From an uncultured Acidobacteriota bacterium (lineage in GTDB: Bacteria; Acidobacteriota; Blastocatellia; Pyrinomonadales; Pyrinomonadaceae), in contig CADEGD010000020.1 in assembly GCA_902826795.1 (NCBI GenBank), positions 1-64,000 on the forward strand: DNA of 64,000 nucleotides, written 5' to 3'. A program made the position numbers and the translations under genes. Each line of letters opens with the position of its first letter. Positions within the stretch are counted from its first letter, which is position 1. This document shows positions 51,098 to 60,767 of this stretch, piece by piece. The notes beneath the pieces were generated by a model. The model was not told where the DNA came from, did no database searches, and saw only the letters and a list, made by a program, of their open reading frames with translations.

Positions 51098-52483
51098 ATG
51101 GATCTGGTCCTGGATAAGTTTCACGAAGAGTGCGGAGTTTTCGGCATCTTCGGCCACGCAGAGGCGTCGACTCTTACGCAGCTTGGCCTGTTCGCTCAAC
51201 AGCATCGCGGACAGGAGGCGTGCGGGATCGTTTCGAGCGATGGTGAAGATCTGCACCAGTTTCGCTCTCAGGGATTGGTGGCTGACGTGTTGAACGAAGA
51301 TGTTCTGCTGAAGCTTGTTGGCTCCAGTGCTATAGGGCACACGCGATATTCGACGAGCGGCCGTAACACGATCAAGGAAGTCCAGCCATTTGCCGTGACG
51401 TGTCAGCATGGCGACATCGCAGTTTGCCACAATGGAAACCTACCGTTCGCCGCGGCAAAGCGTGCGGTCCTGGAAAAAGAAGGAGCGATTTTCTCGTCGA
51501 CCTCCGACACGGAAACGATCCTTCACAGCATCGCTCGGACGCAGGCTTTGGACGTTGTCGACGCGATCGAAAAGGTGCTGAAGGAAACCGAGGGCGCATT
51601 CTCACTGCTGTTTTTGACGCCAGAGAAACTTATCGTTGTTCGCGATCCACGCGGTTTTCGCCCGTTGAATTTAGGCAAGGTCGGTGGCTCGTGGTGCGTT
51701 GCTTCCGAAACGTGTGCGTTCGATTTGATAGATGCCGAGTATGTTCGAGAGGTCGAGCCGGGCGAGATGCTGATCATCGACGCTAACGGAATAGAAACCC
51801 GTCGACCGTTTGAGGCAAAAGCCAAGTCTGTCTGCACCTTCGAACACGTTTATTTCTCGCGGCCCGATTCGATCATTTTCGGACGCTCGGTAAACGAATC
51901 ACGCCACAAGATGGGCAAGCAGCTTGCGGTCGAGCATCCTGTGGATGCCGATATCGTAGTGCCGGTACCGGATTCGGGTGTGGCTGCCGCGATCGGATAC
52001 GCGAAGGAATCCGGGATCAATTTTCGGCAGGGAATTATCCGCAATCATTACGTCGGCCGCACGTTTATCGAGCCGTCGCAATCGATCCGTTCGTTTGGCG
52101 TTCGGCTAAAGTTGAATCCCGTCAAAGATCTTATTGACGGACAGCGAGTGATACTCGTTGACGATTCAATCGTACGCGGAACAACTTCCAAAAAGATCGT
52201 CGAAATGGTTCGCGAGGCTGGCGCGGAGGAAGTGCACGTTCGGATATCCTGCCCGCCAACCACGCATTCCTGCTATTACGGTGTCGACACGCCGCACCGC
52301 CAAGACCTGATCGCGAGCCGAATGACCACCGAGGAAGTCTGCGATTACATCGGAGCCGATTCTCTCGGCTACCTTTCGCTCAGCGGCATGCTCGAAGCGA
52401 TCGGCATCGACGGCTCGTCAACCTGCAATGCCTGCTGGTCGGGTAAATATCCTACGCTGATCGCCAACGGCGCCGCGGCTTAG
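51098..52483 (+). CDS. purF: Amidophosphoribosyltransferase
   Basis: A 461-residue enzyme for the first committed step of purine synthesis (PRPP plus glutamine to phosphoribosylamine). The N-terminal glutamine amidotransferase nucleophile is C12 (EECGVFG), exposed by removing an 11-residue propeptide as in Bacillus, which supports the ATG at 51098 over in-frame starts upstream. The PRPP motif is VILVDDSIVRGTTSKKIV. Cysteines in SVCTFEHV, ISCPPTTHSC and TCNACWSG fit the iron-sulfur type. It stands alone in its strand run after mobA. Confidence 0.95.
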   Translation: MDLVLDKFHEECGVFGIFGHAEASTLTQLGLFAQQHRGQEACGIVSSDGEDLHQFRSQGLVADVLNEDVLLKLVGSSAIGHTRYSTSGRNTIKEVQPFAVTCQHGDIAVCHNGNLPFAAAKRAVLEKEGAIFSSTSDTETILHSIARTQALDVVDAIEKVLKETEGAFSLLFLTPEKLIVVRDPRGFRPLNLGKVGGSWCVASETCAFDLIDAEYVREVEPGEMLIIDANGIETRRPFEAKAKSVCTFEHVYFSRPDSIIFGRSVNESRHKMGKQLAVEHPVDADIVVPVPDSGVAAAIGYAKESGINFRQGIIRNHYVGRTFIEPSQSIRSFGVRLKLNPVKDLIDGQRVILVDDSIVRGTTSKKIVEMVREAGAEEVHVRISCPPTTHSCYYGVDTPHRQDLIASRMTTEEVCDYIGADSLGYLSLSGMLEAIGIDGSSTCNACWSGKYPTLIANGAAA

Positions 52484-52547
52484 ATCATTTTTTGCTTTTC
52501 CTTTACGCTCCGCTTACACAAGTTTACACATCTGATCATATTTCTGA

Positions 52548-52567
52548 CGTTCGGGGATGTCCGAACG
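52548..52567 (+). terminator. Weak hairpin after purF
   Basis: CGTTCGG (52548-52554) and CCGAACG (52561-52567) form a seven-pair stem with a six-base loop. The following sequence has only a late, short T-run (TGTTTTTG), so a terminator role is doubtful. Confidence 0.35.
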
Positions 52568-52662
52568 AGTAATACTGTTTTTGTTGGACGAATGGGACGC
52601 TCGATCGCAGTTTGATCCTCTTCCCGATCAATCATAAACACAAAACATGGAGCGATAATAAG

Positions 52663-53007
52663 ATGATTAAGTTTATGTAAAGTTGATGTTCGCGGCCCTT
52701 GTCCTTTCAATCGGTGCGATCTCGAATGTGAGTGCTCAGGTTGAGCCGGGCACGCTTTTGAAGTTCTTTGTTGCGGATGATTTCGTCGTGAATGGCAAAT
52801 CGTTCCCGTCCGGTGAATATACGGTCGAGCGTACGCCGAACACGGCTGATTCGCCTTCGCTGCTGATCATTCGCGGCGAAAAGTCGATGATCTTCGACAC
52901 GATAGTTGCCGATAACGCGCGTCGCCGCTGATCGTACGGAGTTGATCTTCGAAAACGTTGACGGTGTGAACTATCTTTCGGCGATCGCCATTGAAGGCCA
53001 GACCTAG
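52663..53007 (+). pseudogene. Broken small secreted-protein gene
   Basis: An ATG at 52663 (MIKFM) runs into a stop; the signal peptide (LVLSIGAISNVSAQ) and first part of the protein (FFVADDFVVNGKSFPSGEYTVER) continue in a second frame up to TGA at 52929-52931; the rest (ADRTELIFENVDGVNYLSAI) lies in a third frame from 52927 to the stop at 53007. Thus two frame breaks of one or two bases disrupt what looks like a family of about 110-residue secreted proteins. A terminator follows. Sequence errors could also explain it. Confidence 0.6.
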
Positions 53008-53068
53008 CGTAACGAACTTACGTCGGCGAGATCGCAGATGAGATAAAGAAAAATTCTTACTCCTGAGC

Positions 53069-53105
53069 AAGAGAGCCCCGTTTTGGACGGGGTTTCTTGT
53101 TTTTC
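53069..53105 (+). terminator. Rho-independent terminator
   Basis: AGAGAGCCCCGT and ACGGGGTTTCTT form a stem with loop TTTGG, followed by GTTTTTC. It ends the transcript of the broken secreted-protein gene. Confidence 0.85.
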
Positions 53106-53182
53106 ATGTCCGCTTTTTCGAATAGTTGCCGATTCTCTTCTTAGAAATCGGGCACGAGCGCCCGCTGAGTTGAGGAGAGAAA

Positions 53183-54268
53183 ATGAAAAGCATAATTCGA
53201 ATTACTTTATTTGCTGTTGCGAGCGTCATATTTACGAGCACTGCGTTCGCTCAAGATCAGCCTACGATCGTTAAAGACCGCGTACAGATGACCGCCTATA
53301 CGGTCAATAACCAGAAAGGAAGCTATGACATCTGGACTTGGCTGCCGAGTCTCGATTTTCGCGTGAACGGGCCGATAGAGAGCGGGGTTCAGCTCTATGT
53401 TGAAGTCGGCTATTCGGGATCGCCAAAATGGGTGACCTTCGACTGCGACACAGGCCCAATACAAAAAGGCTATTGGTGGAAGACGAGCTGCGGCGGGCGT
53501 GATATCGGCGAAGAAAAAGGATCGACCTATACCGGCCCGATCACGTTCACCATCAAGATGCGGAACGAGCTTGCCGGTACCGACACGACGCTGTTTACCG
53601 GCAAGGCAAAAGTTGCGAAGGCGAAGAGCAACGAATACGGCCCGACAGCCGTAAATCATCACGTCTATTGGATCGACCACGACTGGAATCTTCCTATCGG
53701 ATACGTCTATCTGGTGCCGAGCGATGTTTACGGCTGGAAGCTCACGAACCTGAACGTCGCGTTCTGGATACGCGGCGACAACTTCAGGATGCAGCCGCAT
53801 TTGTTTCATCAGGGCAAAGAAGTCGGGAAGGTGATCTTTGAAGGCCGCGAGATTGGCACGCCGGGCTGTTCGGCGGACATCGAAAATAGCACAACACATT
53901 ACGTCGAAGAAACGATCCCGCAAAAAGCGCGATGGTCACGCATGGTGTGTACTTTCTACAACGTCTACGGCAACGATGAATTGGGACAGAGCGACGCGAT
54001 GTTCGGGCCGCGATTCTTGATGAATAAGAACACGGGCGAGTATGAGTTCAAGCTGCTGTGGAACAACCGGCTGGCCCGGTCGATAAAGTTTACGGTAAAG
54101 CCCGGCGGTAATTTCGATAACGGGATTGCGACGGCTAGTAAGTTAGGTAACGACCGCGTTATCGTTCCGGTCACCGTCTTGGGCGATCAGGACGGCGTGT
54201 GGGACAAGAACGCTTGGAAGGATGCATTCTACGGAAATCCGCTAACGGGTTTTTCAGCGGCACCTTAG
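53183..54268 (+). CDS. Secreted protein of unknown function
   Basis: A 361-residue exported protein with signal peptide ending STAFAQ (about residue 24). The mature part is beta-rich with many Trp and Tyr, e.g. YDIWTWLPSLDFRVNGPI and GYWWKTSCGG, suggesting beta-sandwich or propeller-like domains. Cysteines occur in pairs (FDCD, SCGG, GCSAD, MVCTF) that could form disulfides. No family recognised. RBS GAGGAGA lies 6 bases before the ATG. Confidence 0.8.
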   Translation: MKSIIRITLFAVASVIFTSTAFAQDQPTIVKDRVQMTAYTVNNQKGSYDIWTWLPSLDFRVNGPIESGVQLYVEVGYSGSPKWVTFDCDTGPIQKGYWWKTSCGGRDIGEEKGSTYTGPITFTIKMRNELAGTDTTLFTGKAKVAKAKSNEYGPTAVNHHVYWIDHDWNLPIGYVYLVPSDVYGWKLTNLNVAFWIRGDNFRMQPHLFHQGKEVGKVIFEGREIGTPGCSADIENSTTHYVEETIPQKARWSRMVCTFYNVYGNDELGQSDAMFGPRFLMNKNTGEYEFKLLWNNRLARSIKFTVKPGGNFDNGIATASKLGNDRVIVPVTVLGDQDGVWDKNAWKDAFYGNPLTGFSAAP

Positions 54269-54349
54269 TGGCGAACACAGGGCTTTCAATCTGCATCTAA
54301 TTTTCGTAAACTAACGGTCCGCTTTACGGAGCGGGCTGTTCCTCTCTAT

Positions 54350-54723
54350 GGGGGCGACAGGCTTCGACAGGGGCTTGTATAGATCTTTGGATGCACGCCG
54401 GGCTTTCTGTAGGTGAGCTCGTTAAAAAAACTTACAGAACACAAATGCTAATCAAGAATTAGCTCTTGCTGCCTAGTTAACTCTAGCTACAGCAATGTCT
54501 TACCGGAAGTTCGTCTGATGCGACCGGCTAAGGCATAACCCAGTTCAGACTAGGGCACGTCCACCACCTGCGGGCATGCCTGAAACGTTAGTCGGGTTAG
54601 GCCGTGACAAGGTTCGCCGGTTTGCTTACTTGTCGCGGTTGAAACTCAAGCAAACCGGCTAAGCGTGTAGATTTCACTGGTCGCAACCTTTGGATGCGGG
54701 TTCGATTCCCGCCGCCTCCACCA
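54350..54723 (+). ncRNA. ssrA: Transfer-messenger RNA
   Basis: The 5' end GGGGGCGACAGGCTTCGAC and 3' end GGGTTCGATTCCCGCCGCC ... TCCACCA are the standard tmRNA termini; GGGGGCG and CGCCTCC form the acceptor stem, and CCA is encoded. Between them the tag frame reads ...NANQELALAA followed by TAG (54464-54475 region), with a short AAAAAAA run before it. The resume codon cannot be fixed by eye. Pseudoknot regions follow. The length of 374 bases is usual. A terminator hairpin follows at 54738. Confidence 0.97.
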
Positions 54724-54737
54724 TCAAGTTTGACTCG

Positions 54738-54786
54738 CCGATTTGAGATTTCGGATTTGAAATTTCAAATCGGTTTTGTTTTGCTT
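54738..54786 (+). terminator. Terminator of tmRNA
   Basis: CCGATTTGAGATTTC (54738-54752) pairs with GAAATTTCAAATCGG (54759-54773) with one mismatch and is followed by TTTTGTTTTG. The AT-rich stem also resembles dispersed repeats. Confidence 0.85.
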
Positions 54787-54791
54787 AGCCC

Positions 54792-55280
54792 GTGGTCAGG
54801 TTCTCGCAAACCATCTATAAGACCGGCATAAATCCTGTGGTAGATCCGCCGGACGCGGTGTTGAACCGGGTGTTCAAACAGGCCGGAAAGTTCAGCGGAC
54901 CGATACCGGTTCGGGGCACGATCAATGGGGCGGAGTTCACACAAACGCTCGTGAGGTATAAAGGTGCGTGGCGTCTTTATATAAACGGACCAATGCTGAA
55001 AGACTCCGGGACCGCTGTCGGCGACTGCGTTAGGATCGAGATCGAGTTCGATCCCGAACCGCGTGATGTACCGGTGCCGGCAAAGCTCGGGGAAGCGTTC
55101 AGATCAAACCCGTCGGCGAAGGCCGCGTTCGATTTGCTGGCTCCTTCTCGGCGAAAAGAAATACTGCGATACATCGGCTCTCTCAAATCTGCGGAAGCGA
55201 TCGAAAAGAATGTCGAACGCGTGCTCGCACAACTTTCAGGCAGCAGTGAAGATCCGCCGGTGTTTATGCGAAAGAGATAA
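54792..55280 (+). CDS. DUF1905/YdeI-family protein
   Basis: A 162-residue protein that joins a DUF1905 beta-barrel (about 30-95, RGTINGAEFTQTLVRYKGAWRLYINGP) and a YdeI/OmdA helical domain (about 98-150, AFDLLAPSRRKEILRYIGSLKSAEA). Such proteins were linked to resistance to some bacteriocins and stress, but the mechanism is unknown. The start GTG at 54792 overlaps the end of the terminator T-run; a weaker candidate would lie later. It converges with rph. Confidence 0.85.
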   Translation: MVRFSQTIYKTGINPVVDPPDAVLNRVFKQAGKFSGPIPVRGTINGAEFTQTLVRYKGAWRLYINGPMLKDSGTAVGDCVRIEIEFDPEPRDVPVPAKLGEAFRSNPSAKAAFDLLAPSRRKEILRYIGSLKSAEAIEKNVERVLAQLSGSSEDPPVFMRKR

Positions 55281-55283
55281 AAC

Positions 55284-56006
55284 TTAGGGATTCAAGGCGT
55301 TTCGCTGTATCTCGAAGAGCTTATTGATGCCCGATTCGGCGAGCACGAGCATTTCATCCATTTGCTCGCGTGAAAATGGTTCACGTTCGGCTGTCCCTTG
55401 AAGTTCGATGAATTTGCCGGTGCCGGTGCAGACGACGTTCATGTCCACTTCGGCGGTCGAATCTTCGGCGTAGGCGAGATCGAGGATCGGCGTCTGTTCG
55501 ATTATGCCGACGCTGACGGCGGCCACCTCGCTTAGGATCGGGGACGTTTTGATGATGTTATTCTTCATCAGCTTTCTGCAAGCGAGAGCCAAAGCAACGT
55601 AAGCTCCGGTTATCGACGCACAGCGGGTTCCGCCGTCCGCTTGGATCACGTCGCAGTCGATATAGATCTGACGTTCGCCGAGAAGTTTGGTATCGACGAT
55701 GGCACGCAGGCTACGGCCGATCAGCCGCTGTATTTCCTGCGTACGACCTGACGGCCCGCGTTGGGTTTCGCGCTGAGTCCTCGTGTTTGTCGCCCGTGGC
55801 AGCATCGCATATTCCGCGGTAACCCAGCCGAGCCCCTTATTGCGAAGAAACATCGGAACCTTGTCTTCGACGCTAGCCGTGCAAATAACCTTCGTGCCGC
55901 CGACCTCGATCAACGCCGACCCCTCGGCGTAAGGCGAAATGTTTGGCGTGATCTTCGTATTGCGAAGCTGATCTACAGCTCGTGCGTCTGGTCTTGTGTA
56001 AGTCAT
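55284..56006 (-). CDS. rph: Ribonuclease PH
   Basis: A 240-residue phosphorolytic 3'-5' exoribonuclease that trims tRNA 3' ends. Motifs are [69 protein letters not shown] (phosphate binding) and [26 protein letters not shown] at 56006 gives the normal N-terminus MTYTRPD; longer frames add unlikely residues. It lies 72 bases after murI on the same strand. Confidence 0.96.
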   Translation of the reverse strand: MTYTRPDARAVDQLRNTKITPNISPYAEGSALIEVGGTKVICTASVEDKVPMFLRNKGLGWVTAEYAMLPRATNTRTQRETQRGPSGRTQEIQRLIGRSLRAIVDTKLLGERQIYIDCDVIQADGGTRCASITGAYVALALACRKLMKNNIIKTSPILSEVAAVSVGIIEQTPILDLAYAEDSTAEVDMNVVCTGTGKFIELQGTAEREPFSREQMDEMLVLAESGINKLFEIQRNALNP

Positions 56007-56078
56007 ACTTAAATGGCGGAAACCCGAGCAGTAGCGAGGGTGCCCGATAACAAGGCGCGATCGTAAGAGGCACACTCC

Positions 56079-56960
56079 CTACCGGTCGCGTTTCTGCCTC
56101 ACTTGGTCGCCGCCGTAAACTTCGATAGCTTCAAGCTTCGAAGGCTGGGTGCCGAGAAATCTTTCGGCGACCCGGGCAAAGCGTTCGGCCGCATCGGTCA
56201 CGTAAAAATGATCGAGGTCGTCGCAAAGCTTTCGTTCGCCCTCAATGAGATTCGGATTCGCCAAGTCTTTTTCGGTCAGCAGTTTTTCAACTTCCTCCGC
56301 CGTCGCCGCACCCGAATCAATTAGCCTAACATTTTCGCCAACGGTCTGCTGAATCACGTCTCGAAGGATCGGATAATGAGTGCACCCTAAAACGAGAGCA
56401 TCGGGAGCAAATTCTTTCATGCCTGCAAGATATTTTGCTGCGATCGAGAAGGTCTCCGGCTCGCTCGTCCAACCTTCTTCAGCAAGCGGGACGAACAACG
56501 GACATCCCTGCTGAAGCACCTCCGCCGAATCAGATGCTCTGCGGATCGCGTCGAAATAAGCATTGCTAGCGACGGTCGCTTCGGTGGCTATCACGCCGAT
56601 CCTAGGTTTCGGTATGTCCTGCGTTAGCTCGACCGCCTTCCTTCCACCGGGGCCGATCACACCAGCGACATCGAGTCCGATGCGTTCGCGGATCTTAGGC
56701 AACGCCAAGGCAGATGCCGTGTTGCAGGCGACGACCAGAATCTTGATACCTAACGAAGCAAGAAATTCGGAATTTTCGACGGCGTAGCGTTCGACGGTCG
56801 CGAGCGATTTAGTGCCATAAGGAACTCGAGCGGTATCGCCGAGGTAGACAAAACGTTCGTTCGGCAGGCGGTCGTGAAGAGCGCGGTAGACCGTCAATCC
56901 GCCCACGCCAGAGTCAAAAATTCCGATCGGAAGCGACCGCATCATAAGTTTTTCCGTCAA
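56079..56960 (-). CDS. murI: Glutamate racemase
   Basis: A 293-residue enzyme that makes D-glutamate for peptidoglycan. The two catalytic cysteines are C79 (VACNTASA) and C193 (LGCTHYPIL); PIGIFDSGVGGLTV and YLGDTARVPYG are typical. The alternative start at the third Met pair (MMRSLPIGIFD) would shorten it by five residues. It is followed by rph. Confidence 0.96.
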   Translation of the reverse strand: MTEKLMMRSLPIGIFDSGVGGLTVYRALHDRLPNERFVYLGDTARVPYGTKSLATVERYAVENSEFLASLGIKILVVACNTASALALPKIRERIGLDVAGVIGPGGRKAVELTQDIPKPRIGVIATEATVASNAYFDAIRRASDSAEVLQQGCPLFVPLAEEGWTSEPETFSIAAKYLAGMKEFAPDALVLGCTHYPILRDVIQQTVGENVRLIDSGAATAEEVEKLLTEKDLANPNLIEGERKLCDDLDHFYVTDAAERFARVAERFLGTQPSKLEAIEVYGGDQVRQKRDR

Positions 56961-57141
56961 AATGACGCCTTTCTCGAGAATGCCGCAAATTTAGTCTTGA
57001 AATTTGGACGGCGCGCTCCTAAAATTGTGTCACGAACATCCTCTCCCTGGAACGTTCTCAGATCCCTCAAGCAACAGGCCGCGGCCGGCACCCTCATCCG
57101 TTAATCGCCGCAAATTCCAGCCCAAAGAGGTTCCAAGCCAA

Positions 57142-59088
57142 ATGAAATTCAGAATAATTGCGGTTCTTTTCGCCATTTTTTTCCTAACGGCGTTCGTTGC
57201 GGTCTATATTGACACGCCCGTGTCGGCTCAATCAAAAGGAAGACCGTTTTCAAAGGGTTCCGACCAGCTTGCGGAATTCGTTAAGGCTCGCACGCTGAGA
57301 GACACATCGGATCTGCCTGAGGTCCCGACGAAGGGCGGCGGAACGACGATAGACCTCGCCGGACGATTTGATAATGTGATGCTCGCAAAGCTCGATGGCT
57401 ACAGCGAGCCAGTCGCCGCTTGCGTGACCAACCTGGGTGAGGCGAATAACTTTTTCGGACGCGACCTTGAAACTGGTGAGCCTATCGCGTCGGTCGATCT
57501 TTTCGCTAACGAGCTTGAAAAGACGGCCGCGATCCACGGGATGTCGGTGCCTGAATATCGATTTTATTCGGCGCTTGCGAGCGAGTTTGCGAACGGAAAC
57601 ATAACGATGTCGCCCGGCTCGGCTACCTTCAACATCATCAACGGCGACTCGGCAGGCGAGGGCTTCAACGAAGCGACGGCGGCGTTCGTCGTCGGGGAAG
57701 GCGGAAACAACGGAACTACCCGCGGAGCTCAAAGGCTTAATGTTTTCAACGCCGCCGCAGCCGTGTGGGCAGCCTTTCTCGACAGCAGCATTCCTACCAA
57801 CATCGGTTCAAATTTCAATCCGGGGCTTGGTTGCTCTGCCGGAAGCGGAGTTCTCGGCTCGGCAGGGTCGGTTAATATTCACCGGAACTTTACGGGGGCT
57901 GAATTCACTTCAACCTGGTATCACGCGGCGCTCGCTAACAAGCGCGCGAACGCAGATCTGGTTCCCGGAACGGCTGAGATTCAGGCTCAATTCAATACAG
58001 ACATCGACGCGGCTTGTCTTGCTGCGGGAACGCGATTTTACTACGGGCTAGATAATGCTACTCCGGCGCAGCGTGTAAACCTTTTCGTGGTAGTTCTTCA
58101 CGAGATCGGCCATGGTGTAGGTTTTTCATCGTTCGTAAACGGCTCGACAGGCGTTTTTCCCGGCGGCACGCCAAGCCCGGATATCTATTCACGTTACATG
58201 TGGGACGACAGCGTTGGACTCTTCTGGAATCAGATGACCGACGCCCAGCGGGTCACCTCGGCGACAAATACGAATAACGTGTATTGGGACGGGCCCAACG
58301 TAAGGTCCGCTTCGGCATTTCTCACAGGGGGCAGACAGGCGGGAACTAACCGCGTCGCACTTTATACTCCGAACCCGCTGGAAGGAGGTTCGTCGATCTC
58401 GCACTTTAGCACCGCGGCATCGCCGAATCTTTTAATGGAACCGAGCATCAATGCCGGGCTTCCGATCAACCTGGATCTTGCCCGACAGGTAATGCGCGAC
58501 ATTGGATGGTATCGGGATACTACTTCGGACAACGTCGCGGATACGATCACAAGCGTCACGCCCAACGGAAGTTTTGTGACGATCGGTCAACAGCAGACGA
58601 TATTCTGGGTGAATAACGGCGGATTTAACCGCAACGTTACCGTCGAACTTTCGACGGACGGCGGGACGACATTCTCCGCCATCGCCACAGACATTGCCAA
58701 CGCAGGTTCGTACAACTGGACCGTTCCGAACTCGCCAACGACTACGGCTCGTATACGCGTAAGAGAGGCAGGGTTCGTTGCACCTTCGGGCGTATCTTCG
58801 GCGAACTTCACGATCCAGGCGACTCCGGCAGCAGCCAACGTCACGGTCTCCGGCAGGCTTCGAAGAGCTTCGGGACGTTACGTTGCTAACGCGCTCGTAA
58901 CCTTCACCGCACCGAACAGTACCAGGTATTTTGCACGCTCAAACTCATTTGGGTACTACAGAGTCACTGGACTTCCGGCCGGTCAGACATACATCGGAAC
59001 GGTAACCGCGAAGGCGTTGACTTTCCCGGCAAGGCCCGTTAGCATCGCTTCCGATCTTCAGGGAGTCGACTTTGTAAGCTCGAATTAG
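57142..59088 (+). CDS. Secreted zinc metalloprotease with CNA-B-like C-terminus
   Basis: A 648-residue exported protease. The ATG at 57142 has AAAGAGG upstream and gives a signal peptide ending VSAQ. The zinc site is VVLHEIGHGVGFSSF (HExxH) in a metzincin-like domain that spans about residues 50-460. Two C-terminal beta domains follow: an immunoglobulin-like domain (about 475-570, IFWVNNGGFNRNVTVELSTDGGTTF) and a carboxypeptidase-regulatory domain (about 575-648, VSGRLRRASGRYVANALVTF). It probably degrades extracellular protein. A strong terminator follows. Confidence 0.87.
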   Translation: MKFRIIAVLFAIFFLTAFVAVYIDTPVSAQSKGRPFSKGSDQLAEFVKARTLRDTSDLPEVPTKGGGTTIDLAGRFDNVMLAKLDGYSEPVAACVTNLGEANNFFGRDLETGEPIASVDLFANELEKTAAIHGMSVPEYRFYSALASEFANGNITMSPGSATFNIINGDSAGEGFNEATAAFVVGEGGNNGTTRGAQRLNVFNAAAAVWAAFLDSSIPTNIGSNFNPGLGCSAGSGVLGSAGSVNIHRNFTGAEFTSTWYHAALANKRANADLVPGTAEIQAQFNTDIDAACLAAGTRFYYGLDNATPAQRVNLFVVVLHEIGHGVGFSSFVNGSTGVFPGGTPSPDIYSRYMWDDSVGLFWNQMTDAQRVTSATNTNNVYWDGPNVRSASAFLTGGRQAGTNRVALYTPNPLEGGSSISHFSTAASPNLLMEPSINAGLPINLDLARQVMRDIGWYRDTTSDNVADTITSVTPNGSFVTIGQQQTIFWVNNGGFNRNVTVELSTDGGTTFSAIATDIANAGSYNWTVPNSPTTTARIRVREAGFVAPSGVSSANFTIQATPAAANVTVSGRLRRASGRYVANALVTFTAPNSTRYFARSNSFGYYRVTGLPAGQTYIGTVTAKALTFPARPVSIASDLQGVDFVSSN

Positions 59089-59107
59089 TTTGCTCACTCT
59101 CTTATCA

Positions 59108-59147
59108 AAAAAGGCCGCCATGGATCGGATCCATCGCGGCCTTTTTG
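59108..59147. terminator. Bidirectional terminator between the protease and amidohydrolase genes
   Basis: AAAAAGGCCGC and GCGGCCTTTTT flank a loop that pairs further (ATGGAT/ATCCAT), giving a long hairpin with A-run and T-run on both sides. It can end both convergent transcripts. Confidence 0.92.
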
Positions 59148-59181
59148 TTTGTAGAACTCACGATTCCGCGTCGCGGAGCGG

Positions 59182-60657
59182 CTACTCTTTGCGAAGAATT
59201 GTTCCCGGAAGCGAGCCGGTCACTTTGGCGCCGTCCCAGACTTTCGAGCCGTTAACAAAGACTGCTTTTATGCCGCTCGACGTGAGTTGAGGCGAGATGA
59301 AGGTTGCGTTATCCATGACAGAGTTTGCGTCGAAAAGGACGAGGTCAGCCTTCAAGCCTTTCTTGATGCGTCCGCGATCCTTAATGCCGAGGCGTTGGGC
59401 GGGAGCGAAAGACATCTTCCGAACGGCCTCTTCGAGCGAGAGCCACTTGTTATCTCGCACAAATCTGCCGAGCACGCGTGGAAACGTTCCTGTGCCGCGC
59501 GGATGCCGGCTTCCGATTCCGCCGTCGCTCGACACCATGATCCACGGTGTCTGGTAAAAATTTTTCAGGTCGGATTCCTTCATGCTGAATCCGATAACGC
59601 CCGCGCCGCCCTTTTTTACGATCTCGATGTATGTGTCAACCGGCGATTTGCCTGCGATCGTCGCAGCTTGTTCCAGCGTTTTGCCTTCATATGCAGGAAA
59701 TGCACGGCAACTGGTTATCAGAACCTTGTCCGGTCCGCCAACGTCATCGATCCCTAACCGAACCTCCGCCGGATCATCGTGCTTTCGGTTCGATACCAGC
59801 ACCGTTATTGTCGAAGCCCACGCTACGTAGGGATAAGCGTCGGCAGTTACATCCTGACCGGAGCCTCTTGCTTTATTGATCAGCGCAATTGCCTCGGCGG
59901 ACTTATCCCAAACGCTCTTGTTGCCCATCTTTATGTGCGAGATCTGTACGGGGATCTTTGCCTCTTTGCCGATGCGGATCGCTTCGCGGATCGCGTCAAG
60001 CACGCCTTCTTCCTCGTCACGCATATGGGTCATGTAGACACCGCCGTGCTTTGCCGCGACCTTTGATAGTGCGATCAATTCTTCGGTTGTTGCCGAAAAC
60101 GCCAGATCGTATTCCAGTCCAGATGAGAGCCCGAATGCGCCTTGCTTCATCGCTTCATCGACGAGCTTCTCCATGGCTGCGAGTTCATCCGCGGTCGTCG
60201 GGCGTTTGAAATCTTCCTTCATCACGATGCCGCGGATCGTGCCGTGGCCAATGGATGCGCCGACGTTGATCCCGACCTTGTCCTCGAGTTTGGCGAAGTA
60301 TTCGCCTATCGATTCCGGCGAGCCGCCGTCAGGCCCGACGATAACTGTAGTGATGCCTTGCGACACTTGATTGCCCGCCGTACCTTCGCTCAGAAGGCCA
60401 GATTCCGAATGATTGTGGATGTCGATAAATCCCGGCGAGAGTACGAGTCCGGTTCCGTCGATCACGTTCTCGCCAGGCCGCGGCTTGGCGGAGTTAGGCT
60501 TGCCGATCTTTGATATCGTGTCGCCCCTGAACGTAACGTCGCCAAGAAACCCGGCCCTCCCCGTTCCGTCAAAGATCGTTACATTGCGGATGTGCGTGAC
60601 CGAGGTTTGAGCGTAGGCGGAGACACACAGGGCGATCATCAGGGCAAGAGTTTTCAT
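59182..60657 (-). CDS. Secreted N-acyl-D-amino-acid deacylase-type amidohydrolase
   Basis: A 491-residue metal-dependent hydrolase of the D-aminoacylase group. The ATG at 60657 gives a signal peptide (MKTLALMIALCVSAYAQ). Motifs are SPGFIDIHNHSESGLL (metal His pair), QGAFGLSSGLEYDLAF, YMTHMRDEEEGVLDA, VQISHIKMGN and VSSDGGIGSRHPRGTGTFPRVL. Enzymes of this type release D-amino acids from N-acyl forms; an imide or peptide substrate is also possible. It probably works in the periplasm. Confidence 0.88.
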   Translation of the reverse strand: MKTLALMIALCVSAYAQTSVTHIRNVTIFDGTGRAGFLGDVTFRGDTISKIGKPNSAKPRPGENVIDGTGLVLSPGFIDIHNHSESGLLSEGTAGNQVSQGITTVIVGPDGGSPESIGEYFAKLEDKVGINVGASIGHGTIRGIVMKEDFKRPTTADELAAMEKLVDEAMKQGAFGLSSGLEYDLAFSATTEELIALSKVAAKHGGVYMTHMRDEEEGVLDAIREAIRIGKEAKIPVQISHIKMGNKSVWDKSAEAIALINKARGSGQDVTADAYPYVAWASTITVLVSNRKHDDPAEVRLGIDDVGGPDKVLITSCRAFPAYEGKTLEQAATIAGKSPVDTYIEIVKKGGAGVIGFSMKESDLKNFYQTPWIMVSSDGGIGSRHPRGTGTFPRVLGRFVRDNKWLSLEEAVRKMSFAPAQRLGIKDRGRIKKGLKADLVLFDANSVMDNATFISPQLTSSGIKAVFVNGSKVWDGAKVTGSLPGTILRKE

Positions 60658-60767
60658 TGTGACTCGAATATATGTGAAAACGCTGGCTCCGTCCAACAGA
60701 TGTCGTTTTGACGATGTTCCGACGCCGACCTAGAATCAGAGGTTAATTCATTGTTTGGAGAAAAAAC

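Noticed and set aside
52929-52931. TGA in the broken secreted-protein gene as another Sec codon
   Set aside because: The sequence after the TGA in the same frame is not family-like; the homologous continuation is in a different frame, so this is a frameshift.
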